From positions 59,090,081 to 59,154,080 of the forward strand of contig NC_088792.1 in assembly GCF_011386835.1 (NCBI RefSeq): DNA of 64,000 nt, given 5' to 3'. A program made the translations under genes and the position numbers. Source of the stretch: Chrysemys picta bellii (taxonomy: Eukaryota > Chordata > Testudines > Emydidae). Below are positions 1 through 12,006 of this stretch, piece after piece; within the stretch, counting starts at the first letter, position 1, and each line of letters begins with the position of its first letter. The notes under the pieces are model-generated. The model searched no databases, was not told the DNA's origin, and saw nothing but the letters and a program-made list of their open reading frames with translations.

Positions 1-213
1 GGCACCCAGAAATGGACACTGTACTCTAGCTGAGTCCTCACCAGTGCTGAGTAGAGCAGAACAATTGTCTTACATGCAGCACTCCTGTTAACAAACACTA
101 GAATGAAATTAGTCTTTTTGCAACTGCATCACGTTGTTGGCTCATATTCAATTTGTGATTAACTATAATCCCGAGAACCTTTTCTGCAGTACTACTGCCT
201 AGCGAATTATGTC

Positions 214-1050
214 CTATTTTGTAGTTGTGCATGTGATTTTTTTGTTTCCTAAGTGAAGTACTTTACATTTGTCTTTATTGAATTTCATCTTGTTGATGTC
301 AGACCAGTTCTTCAGTTTGTCAGGGTAATTTTGTCTTCTAATCCTGTCCTCCAAAGTACTTGCAACCCCTCCCAGTTTGGTGTAATCTGCAAATTTTTTA
401 ACCCTAATCTCTATTCCATTATTCAAATCATTAATGAAAATATTAAGTAGTACTATACCTAGGACACCTCCGCAAGACCCCACTAGATATGCCCTCCCAG
501 TTTGAGAGCAAACAGTTGATATCTTACTCTGAGTACGGTCTTTCAACCAACTGTGCACCACCTTATAGTAATTTCATCTAGACCACATTTCCCTAGTTTG
601 CTTATGAAACTGTCAAGTGGGGCTGTATCAAAAGCTTTACTAAAATCTAGATATATCACATCTACAGCTTTCCCCTATCCAGTAGGCTAGTAACCTTGTC
701 ACTGAAGGAAATTATTCATGACAAATCCATGCTGGCTATTCCTTCTCACTCTATTATTCTTTACATGCTTACAAATTGATTATTTAATAATTTGTTCCAG
801 TGTCATTCCAGGTATTGAAATTAGGCTGACTGGTCAGTAATTTCCCCAATCCTCTTTGTGTCTTTCTCCAGTCCTCTGGGACCTCACCTGTCCTCCATGA
901 GTTCAGAAAGATAATTGCTAATGGTTCCAAGATTGTTTCAGCTAGTTCCTTAAGTATACTAGGATGAATTTCATTAGGCCCTGCTGATTTGAATACATCT
1001 AACTTATTTAAAAAGTTTTTAACCTGTGCTTTCCCTATTTTGGCTTGCAA
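214..1050 (-). pseudogene. CR1 reverse transcriptase remnant
   Basis: The minus-strand translations contain the CR1 RT blocks in order: [19 protein letters not shown] (fingers), VPEDWRK, then after a gap GVLGIVLLNIFINDLNNGIE, the FAD-type catalytic block (KKFADYTKL, the usual second Asp position reading Tyr) and KMKFNKDKCKVLHLGNKK. At least two frameshifts or stops separate the blocks, so this is decayed. Confidence 0.85.
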
Positions 1051-2718
1051 TCCTTCCTCCTTCTTGTCAATATTAAATATTGATTATCTGGTCACCTTTT
1101 TAGTGAAGACTGAAGCAAAATAGGCATTAAACACCTCAGCCTTCTTGATGTTGTCAGTTATTAGCTCTCCTTTCCTGCTAAGTAGAGGACCCACACTTTC
1201 CTACATCTTTCTCTTGCTCCAGATGTATTTAAAGAATTTCTTCTTATTGGCTTTTATGTCTCTTGCTAGGTGTAACTCATTTGTGCCTTAGCCCTTCTGA
1301 TTTGTACCAGCATGCTTGTCCTAGTCTTTTGCACTCTTCCTTAGCAATTGGTCCATGTTTCCATTCTTTGTAGGATTAATATTTTATTTTCAGGTAATTA
1401 AAGAGCTTCTGATGGAGCCATATTGGCCTGTTACTATTTTTCCTACCTTTCCCTCACATTGGAATAGTTTAAGTTGTGCCTTTAATACTGCTTACTTGAG
1501 AAACTGACAGTTCTTCCAAATGCCTTCCCTTAGATTTTCTTCTTAGGCAGCAATACCTATCAGTTCTCTGAGTTTTTTAAAGTCTGGGTTTTTTTAAGTC
1601 CATTGTCCCTGCTGATCTCAAGCCTGCCTTTCCTTAGAATCATGACATCTATCATTACATGATCACGTTCACCCAAATTGCCTTCCACCTTCAGATTCAT
1701 AACCCATTCTTATGTGTTGGTCAGAATAAAATCTAAAATGACTCTCCTGTTGTCCTTATGTCTTCCAATTTCTGAAACAAAAAGTTGTACCCAATTCAAT
1801 CCAAGAACTTATTGGAAATTTTGTGTTTTGCCATATTACTTTTCCAGCAGACATCTGGTTGTTAAATTTCCCCACTCCTACCAGGTCTTATGTTTTGAAT
1901 ATTTCTGTTATTTGTTCTAGAAACACCTCATCCACCTCCTGTTCTTGATTTCATTGTCTATAGTATACCCCAACCATGATATCACCCCTATTTCCCCCCC
2001 TTTTATCTTTACACAGAGACTTTCAAGTGGTCTGACTCTCACCTCCTTCCTTGGAACTCAGAACAAATGTATATATTCTTGATGTATAATGCAACACCTC
2101 CTCCCTATTTTTTTCCTTTCCTGTCCTTCCTGAACAAGATATACCCCTCTATATGAATATTGCAGTGATGAGATTTCCCAAGTCACTGTGATGCTAATGA
2201 AGTCATAATTTAGCGTATGCACTCCTGTTTATTCCTCATACTCCTTGAATTTGTGTATAGACATCTAAGATGTTGAGCAGATTCCCCCAGTGATTTCTAT
2301 TTTTTTGGTCCTATGACCCTATTGTAATTTTCTATGTCTCCCCCCCACCCCCCAACATCTGTCTGTTAAGGTTGCCTTTTTATGCTTATCTGTAGGCTTT
2401 TGTCACCTGCCCCCTTTGAACCTAGTGTAAAGTCCTCCTCACTAGGTTAGTGAGTTGGTGGGCTAAGATGCTCTTCCTTTTCTTGGTCAAATGGACCCCA
2501 TCTCTTCCCAGCATCCCTCCTTTCCAGAACAGCATCCCATGGTCAAGGAAGCCTAAGCTCTCCTACTGACACCATTTGCGCAGACATGCATTTGTCTCCA
2601 GGATGTGTGTGTCTCTGCCTTGGCTTTTACCCCAACTGAGAGGATGGACAAGAACACAATCTGCACCCCCAACTCTTTTGCCATCACGTTCAAAGCCTTG
2701 TAATCACTGCTGATCTGC

Positions 2719-3475
2719 TCAGGGCCATACTATTATTGCCTGCATGAATGAGCAGCATGAGGTAGTGATCAGAGAGATAATAAGCCTCAGCAACCTTTCT
2801 TGATGTGTCGGATATGGGCTCCAGGCAGGCAGCACACTTCCTGGGACATCATGACAGGTCAGCATGATGGATGCCTCCATCCCCCTCATGAGGGAGTCCC
2901 CAGCCACCAGCACTCCACCTGTTAGGTGCCGTGAGCCTCCCAGGCTTAATGTCAGATGGCTCCTCCTCCTCAGTCGTTGGGGTCACCTCCCATTGCCAGT
3001 ACAGCATACTGGTTCTTGACTACATTGGAAATGAGACCTGCGTGGAGGATGGAGGATGGAGCACCTAGGTGGCAGGGAGCCAATCTCCTCCACACAGAGA
3101 AGCCAGTTCTCTTTCCTCCTCTGGTGTTGCTGTAGTCATCTGTAGTTGGCTAGCATCCTTCATCCCAGATGTTTCCATGTGCATCCGGTCAATGTAGTCC
3201 TCATGCTCCCAGATGCTACACAAATGAGCCACCTCCTCCTTCAGCTCTCTTACCTGCTTCCTGAAGGACTCCACCAACAGAGATCTCTCACACCAGGTGA
3301 TTTCCCTTGCCTGGCTTTCATTGACTTGGACATGAAGGCTGCATTCCAAGCAAGTCAAAACCAGGATCTTGGTAGACACCTCCAGGGTCAGGATACCTGT
3401 CCGATTAGGTACCCCACAGGTGCAGGGAAAGAAAGAGCTAGCAGTGGTGTTGGCAACATACCATTTTCCTCCCAT
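2719..3475 (-). pseudogene. CR1 ORF1 remnant: Cys-rich, coiled-coil and esterase-like
   Basis: Two minus-strand ORFs (3475-3065 and 2913-2719) cover the first protein of the CR1 copy. The first begins MGGKWYVANTTASSFFPC, with a CxC...CLEC Cys cluster and then a heptad-like charged region. The second reads MLVAGDSLMRGMEASIML, the nucleophile block (GDS) of the SGNH-esterase domain found in CR1 ORF1. ORF1p is an RNA-binding partner in retrotransposition. The frame between the two parts is broken. Confidence 0.75.
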
Positions 3476-3620
3476 TGTGAGTTCTTCCTTGTGGAGTTAC
3501 CTGCAAGTTAAGGGAAGGGGGTGGGGGAAGAAAATAAATAAAAAAACCTTCCTCCACTGGTGAACTCAGCTGGCTAACTCCCTTAGACTCCCAGCTGCCT
3601 TCGTCTCACCAGCTATATGT

Positions 3621-4923
3621 CCAATGAATGCGGCCTGTTACATCTGTTTATTTTGGGAAGCATATTTAATTTATAGCCCGTATTAATGCAATCACACATT
3701 TTTGCATGTTACTTTATTTAAAATAAGTGTAGTCTGGGCCACTGCCCGGTCTCAGCTTCTGAACAGTAAATGAATACATCAGCAGCAAACGACTACTCCA
3801 TACCCTTTCAGCTGGCTCCCATTCAATGCCAGGCGTGGCCTGTGAAGCAGAGTCTCTCTCTGATATTTCCCTGGGTGGTGGTGCTCCTTGCCATGCCTAA
3901 TGTAGCACTGCAGTTTAAAGGCACAGTTGAGTCCTATGATGATAGTAATGCTGGTGCTGGAGGATCTGTCACCAAACTAACTTATTGCACAGTCCACAGC
4001 TAGAGCTATTCCTTTTTTGGTCAGCTTACCAAGTATTTATGAGCCAAATCCAGCGGTCTGTTGAAAGGATGTGGAAGGAGTCAAAGGTGGAAGAACTGGC
4101 ACAGTTACAGTTCATGGGGGTCTGAGCCATGGAGAAGCCGTACCATGAAGTGGAATTCTATAGAAGGGTTTTGAAGGCAATAAGGGAGAGAGGTGGCATG
4201 ACCAGTGGGCCATGTTGATCCACTGGTTAAAACACTCTATGAAGAAAATGCAGAGGGGCTACAGGTGTTTCCGCAGTTTTGAGGCTGCAATTGTGGCCCC
4301 AGTTAATCTTGCCAGCTGCTGAAGGGAGGATTCCTTCACCCACCACTCCTCTCAGAGATGGGCACAAACCTTGTTACTTGGGCTTTGCCAAAGAGTCAAG
4401 ATTTGGCTTTATGCAGGACCACAACATAGAATGTGTTGCATGGGAACATAATGCAGCTATGTATTCAAATATTTTTCGGGGTTCAAGCTGCTAATGAAAA
4501 AAATGTGAGAGACAGTTTCTATTCACAATTGCTCTGTATGCCATTTTCATTTAAATTTGGCTGTAAATAATTTGAGTTTAAATTTTGAGAGCTGGTTGAA
4601 ACGTTTTGAGAACTACAAATTTTGTTTAGAAAAAATTATATATGATCTTATTTATTAATTCTTTTTATTGTATAGGAAGGCAACCTAACTGGAGTTAAAA
4701 TGTATTCTAAGGAACCTTTACGTCACCAAAGCAGTGATGAAAAGATTTTAAAGGGTGGGTTGTGGATAAATATATAATAAAAAGTAGATACTTACATGAA
4801 GACTATCCATATTTCTAACATCTCCTGAAGGATCTTAATCCTCCCTCCTCCCAACAGGTTTCATAAATAAATTTGTCTCAATTTTTTTTGGGGGGAGGGG
4901 GGTGAAAAATGGCTTTTCAGCTA
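3621..4923. other. Intronic sequence, no gene seen
   Basis: I see no exon, RNA gene or clear repeat here. The stretch is AT-rich with a short G-run near 4890. A T/A-rich block at 4560-4640 resembles other A/T-rich blocks at 16620-16885 and 20500-20630. ORFs up to 77 codons show no recognisable domains. Confidence 0.5.
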
Positions 4924-5163
4924 AGGCCTCATCTACACTAGAAAATTAGGTCAGCCTAACTACGTTGCTCAGGGGTGGAGACAGCACGAAGTCAATGGAA
5001 GAATTCTTCCATCAACCTAGTTAGGAAGGGAAGCCACCCTCGGGAAGGTGGATTACCTGTGCTGATGGGAGAATTTCTCCTGTCAGTGTAGGTAGTATCT
5101 AAATTGAAGTGCTACAGCAGCAGCTACAGTGCTGCTATAGAGTTTTAAGTGTAGACAAGCCCT
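4924..5163. mobile_element. Short TIR element (MITE), GTCTACACT family
   Basis: The ends are inverted repeats: AGGCCTCATCTACACTAG on the left, and AGTGTAGACAAGCCCT on the right, whose complement begins AGGGCTTGTCTACACT. The flanks repeat CTAA (4921-4924 and 5162-5165), so the exact edge is ambiguous. It is about 240 bp with no coding capacity. The element at 57850-58155 has related ends. Confidence 0.75.
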
Positions 5164-6022
5164 AACTTAAAAAAAATTCTATTTTTTTAATGAAAATATA
5201 GTATTTTCTATTAAATGTTGTGATACAGCTGAAACGTTGTGGGTTATGGTTTTAAACAAAAACTGAAAAATTTTGGTTTTGATATTTTCTTCTCTTTTTC
5301 TCCCTTTTTTTTTTTGAACCTACTTTCCCATGCAAACCTTCTTCCCCAACTGATTGTGACATTCCTTCATTCGCTGTTTGATCTTTCGAGCAAAAGACAT
5401 TGATCTTTAACTTAAATTTCTCTGTCTTCCAAAAATTCTGATTTGATTAATTAAGGAGGCTGGATGGAGATTACCAAACTAGTCCATCCATTCCCAGTTG
5501 TCAAGATTTCACCCCCTTTTCACTCTGAATTGCCTTTTTTTGTCCCACTTTATTCCAGTCTCCTTGCTCACAGAAATACTCCTCATGCTTCATGATCCCA
5601 ATTCAGGAAGATACTTAAACACATGCTTACGTCCCATTGCACTAGTTTATGGCTGGATTCCTTGATCTGCTTAGTGTAAAGTGGGCTTTAAACAACTGGA
5701 AATAACCAGTGGAGTACTTCCTCCTGAGCAGAGGAACTCTCTGCTGGTGGAAAGTTGTTTGTGTCTTCTGCACCAGCTACACCACCTCCAGTGTAAGGAA
5801 AGGGAAAGGGGAGGTTCAGTTATGTGACAAAACAGGAGGGGGCATGATGAAGGGGAAGCCATGGTGCCTGATCAGCTGAGGATCAGGGTTCTACACCCAG
5901 CTCCCTACAGCTGACAATTGTTACTATTTCCGAGCTGAATTCACATATAGCAGAAAATTGAAGCCTTAAACTTAAGTGTAATACATACATATGTGCTTAA
6001 GTGCTTTCCTGAACAGGGATGG
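5164..6022. other. Intronic sequence, no gene seen
   Basis: This stretch holds homopolymer T runs (5295-5315) and no recognisable exon. Two segments (5600-5660 and 5965-6022) resemble the palindromic repeats with 'acttaaacacatgctta' motifs also seen near 38870-38960. The second is the target of the hAT insertion that follows. Confidence 0.45.
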
Positions 6023-6030
6023 GCTTAAGC

Positions 6031-6853
6031 CAGGGGTGGGTAAACTTTTTGGGCTGAGGGCCACATCTGGGTGGGGAAATTGTATGCAGAGCCAGGGCAG
6101 GGTGGGAGTGGAGGGTGTGGGAGGGGGTGTGGTGTGCAGGAAGGAGCTCAGGGCAAGGGATTGGTGCAGAGGAGGGGTGTGGGGTGTATAAGGGGGCTCA
6201 AGGAAGGGGGTTGGGGTGCAGGAAGGGTGTGGAGTGCAGGAGGCGGCTCAGGGCAGGAGTGCAGGAGGGATGTGAACTGCGGGAGGGGGCTCAGGGCAGG
6301 AGGTTGGGGTTCACAGGGATGCAGGGTGCAGCAGGGAGCTCAGGGCAGGGGGTTGGGGTGCGAGATGCAGGCAGGGGGCTTAGGGCAGGGAATTGGGGGG
6401 CGGGGTGCAGGAGGGGTTCGGGCTCTGGCCCGGCGCCGCTTACCTAAAATGGCACTGGGGTGGCAGTGGTGTGCACTGGGGCCAGGGCAGGCTCCCTGCA
6501 TGCCTGCCCAGGCCCCACACTGCGCCACTCCAGGAAGCACTGCGGCCCCTGGGGAAGAGGGGGCGGAGAGCTCCACATGCTTTCCCTTGCCGTGCCTCCA
6601 GGTACCTCCCCGAAGCTCCCATTGGCCGTGGTTCCCCGTTCCCGGCCAATGGGAGCTGTGGGGGGCGGTGCCTGGAGGCAAGGGCAACGCACGGAGCCCT
6701 CTGCCTCCCCACCTGGAGGCCACAGGGACATGGTGCCGGCCATTTCTGAGAGCGGCGCAGGGCCCACGGCACCATGGGGGGCAATCCAGTGGGTCGGATC
6801 CAAAGCCCTGAGGGGCCGGATCTGGCCCACAGGCCGTACTTTGCCCACCCCTG
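6031..6853. mobile_element. Non-autonomous hAT DNA transposon with an internal GC-rich minisatellite
   Basis: The element is bounded by an exact 8-bp target duplication, GCTTAAGC at 6023-6030 and 6854-6861. Its TIRs read CAGGGGTGGGTAAACTTTTT and, on the other end, TTTGCCCACCCCTG. An 8-bp duplication and CAGGGG ends are hAT hallmarks. The interior at 6090-6420 is an imperfect G-rich tandem repeat (units around GGGGGCTCAGGGCAGGRGGTTGG). It creates several overlapping open frames of up to 246 codons on both strands; these are compositional artefacts, not genes. There is no transposase. It is GC-rich against an AT-rich background. Confidence 0.9.
6090..6420. repeat. G-rich minisatellite inside the hAT element
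   Basis: Imperfect direct repeats of roughly 35-50 bp are built on GGGTGTGGxGTGCAGGA and GGGCTCAGGGCAGGGG. The G-runs on the plus strand have the spacing of potential G-quadruplexes. The repeat is confined to the transposon. Confidence 0.7.
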
Positions 6854-6929
6854 GCTTAAGCATATGCATTAGTACTTGCCTGAACTGGAGTACATGTGAA
6901 CACTACTCTCATGCTGAAGTTACTAAAAG

Positions 6930-7106
6930 CTTCTCTGCACACAGCTTTGTACCAGTTTAACTAAATTGACAGAAAAACTAATTGGTTAAATCAGTGAAAC
7001 CCCATAATGTTTGTGCAGAAAGTTTACAAAAGACCTTTGTACCGGTATAACTTTATCTACACTGGTGAGTTAAATCAATTACAAAAACTGTTTGTGGAGA
7101 GGCCCT
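6930..7106. mobile_element. Possible short TIR element
   Basis: The left end AAAGCTTCTCTGCACACAG is an imperfect inverted copy of the right end CTGTTTGTGGAGAGGCCCTA. Two internal blocks containing TTTGTACCRGTTTAA/TATAAC repeat about 95 bp apart. It is non-coding and MITE-like, family unknown. Confidence 0.5.
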
Positions 7107-8384
7107 ATGCAATGGGAGGCTCTCTCTCTGTATTGCTGTTCTTTCAGCAAGCTATCACGATCCAGATAGAATGCAGCTGACAGCCTCTACCGGCTTAGCA
7201 GGCAGAGGTTTTCAGCATTATTTCCTAAACAATGCTACTTGTAAATATATGCACAAACATCTAAAGGCACTATCCTCAGCAGGTGTGAATTGGTGTATCC
7301 CCAGGTCAGTGGAACTAAGCCAGTTTTCCTCAGCTGAGGATCTGGCCCAAAAGCTTGACTAGAAGTGAGATGGTAACAGGGCACATGCCCTAAACACAAG
7401 CCAATCAAATCTGTACACCACACCATCAAGTATGTATGTGCGTATTTATTACTGGGTTGAAGAAAAGTAATACTGAAGCCTGACTCTTTATGAAGTTAAT
7501 TTGTTGCACAATACACAGTTGTATGAAAATTGCAAAACAAATATATAGATTGTCTATTCAGTTTTATAAACTTATACATGTTATCTATCAATCGGACCAT
7601 TTTCTATACCACCTTTCATCACACAGTGTACTACTATGGATATTCCATTGGCCGTTTACTGTAGCACTCAATAAAAGATTTACCAAAATTAGGACCATAT
7701 ACTGCTGCCTTTGATCTTCATACAGAGCAACTACTGATATTACTGGAAGTTCTTTGTGTGGATCAAGTGCAGTATATGAACCTTCATTTTAATACAATCC
7801 AAAAACATTTCAGGGGAAAGCCCATATCAGTTACTGAATAATCTTAGTATTTCTCTTTTATGACTATCCTTTTATTAAACTTTCAATAACATAACATAAA
7901 AATTTCAGTATAATATATAGTATATTATAAAAAATATATGAGCATAAAATACCTTTTTTTGATATTGGAATAATGAAAAATCTCCATTAATGGAGGAAGG
8001 AAAAATGATGTTGAGTGTATGGTATTCTAAGATTCTGCGTTGGCTTACTGAGCCTTATCTGGAACGCTGAGATGTAGCTGGTATGTCCTGTACTTTGTTT
8101 TATAGTTAATTTCTATAGTCTGTGCTAGGACATATTTTCTTGCGATTTGAATATACTCTGCCCACAGATCTAAGACAGGACTGCCAGATCTGGTCATAAA
8201 TTTGCAGTTTGTTGACTCTAGTAAAAGCAACAATTACATAAAGTAAAACTATTTCCCCATGCTAATTTTTCCCCCTACTCACACCTTCTTGTCAACTGTT
8301 TGAAATTATCACTACAAAAGTTTTTTTTTTCCTGCTGATAATAGCCCATCTTAATTGATTAGTCTCGTTATAGCTGGTATGGAA
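7107..8384. other. Intronic sequence, no gene seen
   Basis: No exon or named repeat is recognised. The block at 7860-7970 is A/T low-complexity. The string CAGCTGAGGATCTGGCCCA (7331-7349) is a right-hand end of the 'GGNCAGATYCT' palindromic family described elsewhere in the window. Confidence 0.45.
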
Positions 8385-8572
8385 ACACCCATTTTTTCAT
8401 GTTCTCTGTGTAGATATATCTTCCTACTGTATTTTCCACTGCATGCATCCGATGAAGTGGGTTTTAGCCCACGAAAGCTTATGCCCAAATACATTTGTTA
8501 GTCTCTAAGGTGCCACAAGTACTCCTTGTTCTTTTTGCTGATACAGACTAACATGGCTACCACTCTGAAAAA
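8385..8572 (+). mobile_element. Short retroposon of unassigned family ('CACGAAAGCTTATG' family)
   Basis: This is a truncated member of an abundant reptilian dispersed repeat, recognised by CCCACGAAAGCTTATGC, TTGTTAGTCTCTAAGGTGCC and CAGACTAACATGGCTACC. Two further copies lie at 19220-19362 (plus) and 32261-32355 (minus), both with perfect 12-14 bp direct repeats. I cannot name the superfamily; a Penelope-like origin is a guess. It is non-coding. Confidence 0.75.
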
Positions 8573-9240
8573 TTTCAAATTTAGCTATCATAAATAGAGA
8601 ATTTCTTCCTGTATTGTTATCCTTACGTGAATTGCTTTCTCTTTGTTTTATAGTCTACTCCTTAGTATACTGTCTGCAGTCCCTTATCATTTTCCCACTT
8701 AAGTAAGTATTATTGGCAATTGGTCATTAAATGGTGATCATTCCATAAAAACTGTAAACAGAGAAGTGTCAAGCAAGACTTAAGATGTTTTGGGGTCTGT
8801 TATCTTCTTTGAGAACTGCATTTCATTAAGAGCTATAATGATTTGCTGAAGTTTTCCTGTCGTTTTACTCTCTTATCCCAGGGAGACTATTTGACACCAG
8901 GGTGCAAAATGAGATCAACAATTAGCAGTAGGAAAAGATGCCACTGCAGGCATTTAAAGAGTAAATCATTCAGTGTCAGGTTGGATACCTACTTACTGCT
9001 GTGTCAAATTAGTGATGCACGGTTGCTCAAGTATATGGAATCCATGGGTGCCAACTCACTCTAAGTTAATGTGCTGCAGGCACATTATATTGCCCAGGAT
9101 GTGTTGGTTTGCTATCCTTGTGCATTTTTCCTGAAGAAAGTCAAATTGACTTCTCTAAGCTTGTTGAAATAAATATTGCATTATCGGATACTTCGAATGT
9201 GACTAATGAAAACAGTTGTAAAGCACTGAACACATCCCAC
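8573..9240. other. Intronic sequence, no gene seen
   Basis: AT-rich unique-looking intron. The ORF at 8843-9064 (73 codons) has no recognisable motif and no splice context worth calling. Confidence 0.45.
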
Positions 9241-9348
9241 CATTCACAGCACAGGGAATAGGGAACCCTCCCATAACAGCACAGGGAACGGGGCACCCTC
9301 TCATCACAGCACAGGGCCTCTCATTAATCACAGCACAGGACTCACTAA
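9241..9348. repeat. Short tandem repeat, ~32-bp degenerate unit
   Basis: Four head-to-tail partial units all begin CACAGCACAGG (near 9245, 9275, 9305 and 9329). The first two continue GAAyrGGGmACCCTC. The unit shortens towards the right, as in a decaying minisatellite. Confidence 0.75.
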
Positions 9349-9769
9349 CATCCTGAGCATCAAAAATTTTCCAAGAGACATATTGCCTTCTGCTGTAAAA
9401 CTTAATGTGTAAATTAGGGTTGCTCTGCAGCTCCCATTTCTTGGATTAGCTGTGCTCACATCCTGCAGATCAATCCCTCATCCTTATTGGGTCCTGGTGG
9501 TGCTTCTCAGAACTCAGAGGTAGAATGGGCAATTTGAACCCTGGTTTCTGCTCTGCTCTTCAGATATTTGATCACAGTGTACATGCTCTACATGGGAAAA
9601 TATGTCTGCCAGTAGAGGGGATTTTAATCTAAAATCCAATGTTTGAAGTTGACAAATTCAGACTAGAAATAAGACACATGTTTTGAAGCAACTTATCTAG
9701 TATGATAGATCCATTATTACCTGAACCTTTCAATCAAGATTATATGTGTTTTTAAAAGGTGTGCTCTAG

Positions 9770-9885
9770 CTCATACAGGAGTTATGGACTTGCTCTAGGA
9801 ATTACTTGGTGAAATTCTATGGTGCATGTGTTATGCAGGAAGCCAGACTAGATCATAATGGTCCCTTCTGACATTAGAATCTATG
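9770..9885 (+). mobile_element. CR1 3'-end fragment
   Basis: This is the conserved CR1 tail: GCCAGACTAGATCATAATGG, then TCCCTTCTGACATTAGAATC, preceded by the degenerate GTGAAATTCTATGG block. It is 5'-truncated to just over 100 bp. The same tail ends the longer copy at 34410-35836. Confidence 0.8.
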
Positions 9886-10354
9886 AAGTCTCAGGGAGTA
9901 ATAAATAATATTTTTGTGTGGTTTTTGCTCTTTTGTTGGGTGCTCATTACAGCTGCTGTCTTACATCAAAACAAATTATTTGGTTCTTTCTCTGTGTCTC
10001 TTCAGTCATCTTTGGCCTCCTGACGTGTTTTCCCAGGTTCAAAGTTGCTACATCATCTCTTGAAGTTCTTTTCAGTTTGTCTGTGGCATTAGATTTGTAA
10101 TATGTTTTAAAGGGGTGGATCTGAACTAAAGCCCTTAATCTTTGGGGGAGGTTTGATCTGGAGCTAAACTTAGTGGCTCAGGCTTATCTCTATAAGCATG
10201 ACTTTGCTGCTTGCTTTCATCAGGATTGATCAATTGTTCTCAGTAACTATTTTGGCTATTCCAATAACTGATCCTCTGTGGTTTTTTGACGTACTTTGCA
10301 TTGTCCAGAGGGCTCACAAGAGAACGTTGTAAAGTCTGATACAGACTACCTTAG

Positions 10355-10480
10355 ATTGACTGTAAACTCTTTAGGGCAAGGACCATGTGTTCCTCTGTGT
10401 TTGTACAGCACCTAGCATAACAGAGTTCCAATCCTGATTGGGTCTTCTGGGAGTTCTGAATATACATATAACATAATATT
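10355..10480 (+). mobile_element. Ancient LINE (L2/L3-type) 3' tail
   Basis: The block TAGATTGACTGTAAACTCTT, AGGGCAAGGACCATGTGTT and GTACAGCACCTAGCATAA is the typical degenerate 3' end of old L2/L3-class LINEs shared across amniotes. A second copy is at 21224-21345. Confidence 0.65.
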
Positions 10481-11505
10481 ATTGTAAAGGAGACAGGCAA
10501 GGGAAGCCCATATAAATATATGATAGATAACATAGAAAATGAATGTTGGTTTGGTATCCTTTTAAGTGCAGTTCTAGTTTACAAAAATTTGTAAATTGTA
10601 GGGTTCCATGGTCATTATGTCTCACTGATGCTGTATCATATTTCCTCTCTCTACAAGCAAACAGCCAGCCCAACAAAGTATGAGCTTTGAGAGTTCAGCA
10701 TTACCTCATTTTTTTCTGGATTCCCTGTTAGCCTGCTGCTTTTCATCCAAGGGGTGATTTGGGTTGGAAAGCAGACAATGTTGTTTACTTCTGATATACA
10801 GGAGATGTGGAACTCTGCAGGTGAAAGCTTGGAGGTGGAGGGACAGTTGTCCATAATGTGAATCTCAATCTTAGAGGAAGGTGGCTGCGCCAGGGAATTT
10901 CCATTCACTCCTGCTGCCTCTGGGAGACGGGTCAGGAGTACTTTGTAACTGATGGTATAAAAGGCTCCACGGAGGCCCACCTGGATGACTTGGATGTACT
11001 CCCCTGTTACAGACAGGAGAAGGTTATCTACCAAAGCAGTAAGTGTTGGTTCCTTTACTATACCCAGGCTTGATCAAGAGAAATCCAGGATAATCACAGT
11101 TTTGGCTTCTTCTCCATTAGCTTGCTTAGGAAAGGGAAGTTAAACAATGGGAGTTTGTGAGATCTCTTGCAGTGATTTCTTTAATACTGGTTGAATTATT
11201 GCATGCTATAGAGTGGGTGGTAGATTCTCCTCATCAAAGCAGTTGTCAAGCTTGTTGGTAGCATTCCATCAGTCATCCACATCTTCCGTTTCTAAGGCCT
11301 GAATTTACATCACTGAAATCAGTTATGGCTTTGTCGCTGATTTCCGTGAGTGTAGGATCAGACACATAATCTGCATTTCTAGTGTAATACATTTGAAATA
11401 TAGAAGATCCCAAAACTCTATCTGTATCAGAACTGAGAAATTTATTCTGTTAGACGTGGAACTGATATATGAATTAGCTGTATACTGTTTGGATCCTCTC
11501 TAGAT
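10481..11505. other. Intronic sequence, no gene seen
   Basis: No repeat recognised. Opposed ORFs of 127 codons (minus, 11034-10651) and 71 codons (plus, 10858-11073) overlap. Neither has a domain or an acceptor/donor pair I would defend. Confidence 0.4.
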
Positions 11506-12006
11506 CAGTGGTTCTCAAACTTATTTGACCGGGTCCCCCTTTTTTGTGTCTGTAGTCATTTACAGCCCCCCACCCCCTAAGTACATAAAGCGCCACCCTG
11601 CTTTGAAGGCAGAGCAGAGAGCAGCAGCTGCTGTCTGGGTGCCAAGCTCTGAAGGCAGATATTCAGGAATATCACTTTTCACAGCAGACTTAGCGCCCCA
11701 TTGGCACTCTTACTTCTGCGCTGCTGCTATCACCCCAGGGCTGACAGCTGGAGCCCCACCAACTCCAAGTGAGGAATTGGGGGCGGGGGAGGTAGCGGGG
11801 CTCCGGCTACCCAGGTAGCGGGGCTCTGGCTCTCCCCTTTATCATCACCTCCAAGATGTGCATGGTCCTTCAGCATGAACCTCAGCCACCCAGGGCTGAC
11901 AGCTAGAGCTCTTAAAGAAAAAAACCAAAACCAGAAAGCTTGAACCTCCCTTGACACATTCCCATGGCTCCCTTGGGAGGCCTGCCCCATAGTTTGAGAA
12001 CCGCTG
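11506..12006. mobile_element. hAT (Charlie-like) non-autonomous transposon
   Basis: The element has a perfect 8-bp target duplication, CTCTAGAT at 11498-11505 and 12007-12014. Its TIRs are CAGTGGTTCTCAAAC on the left and GTTTGAGAACCGCTG on the right. These ends are typical of Charlie-type hAT elements. The 501-bp body is GC-richer than its surroundings and carries no transposase; its ORFs are incidental. Confidence 0.93.

Larger units (their letters stand above)
1..3620 (-). mobile_element. CR1 non-LTR retrotransposon, long antisense copy (3' end beyond the window)
   Basis: Read on the minus strand, this is a long CR1 LINE. ORF1-type sequence lies at 3475-2719: a Cys-rich start (FFPCTCGVPNRTG ... 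LTCLECSLHV), a coiled-coil-like stretch (VRELKEEVAHLCSIWEHEDY), then an esterase-like block MLVAGDSLMRGMEAS. An endonuclease region at about 2470-1300 contains a GVYY-type block near 1960 but is broken by frameshifts. RT blocks follow at 1050-784 ([17 protein letters not shown] ... PEDWRK) and 561-214 (LLNIFINDLNNGI, KFADYTKL, MKFNKDKCKVLHLG). All frames are interrupted, so it is inactive. Most CR1 copies are strongly 5'-truncated, so keeping ORF1 is unusual. The 5' boundary near 3620 is approximate. Confidence 0.88.

Noticed and set aside
6071..6960. Overlapping ORFs of up to 246 codons on both strands
   Set aside because: They fall in the GC-rich minisatellite and body of a hAT element bounded by an exact 8-bp duplication; the peptides are low-complexity Gly/Arg/Pro-rich and mirror base composition.
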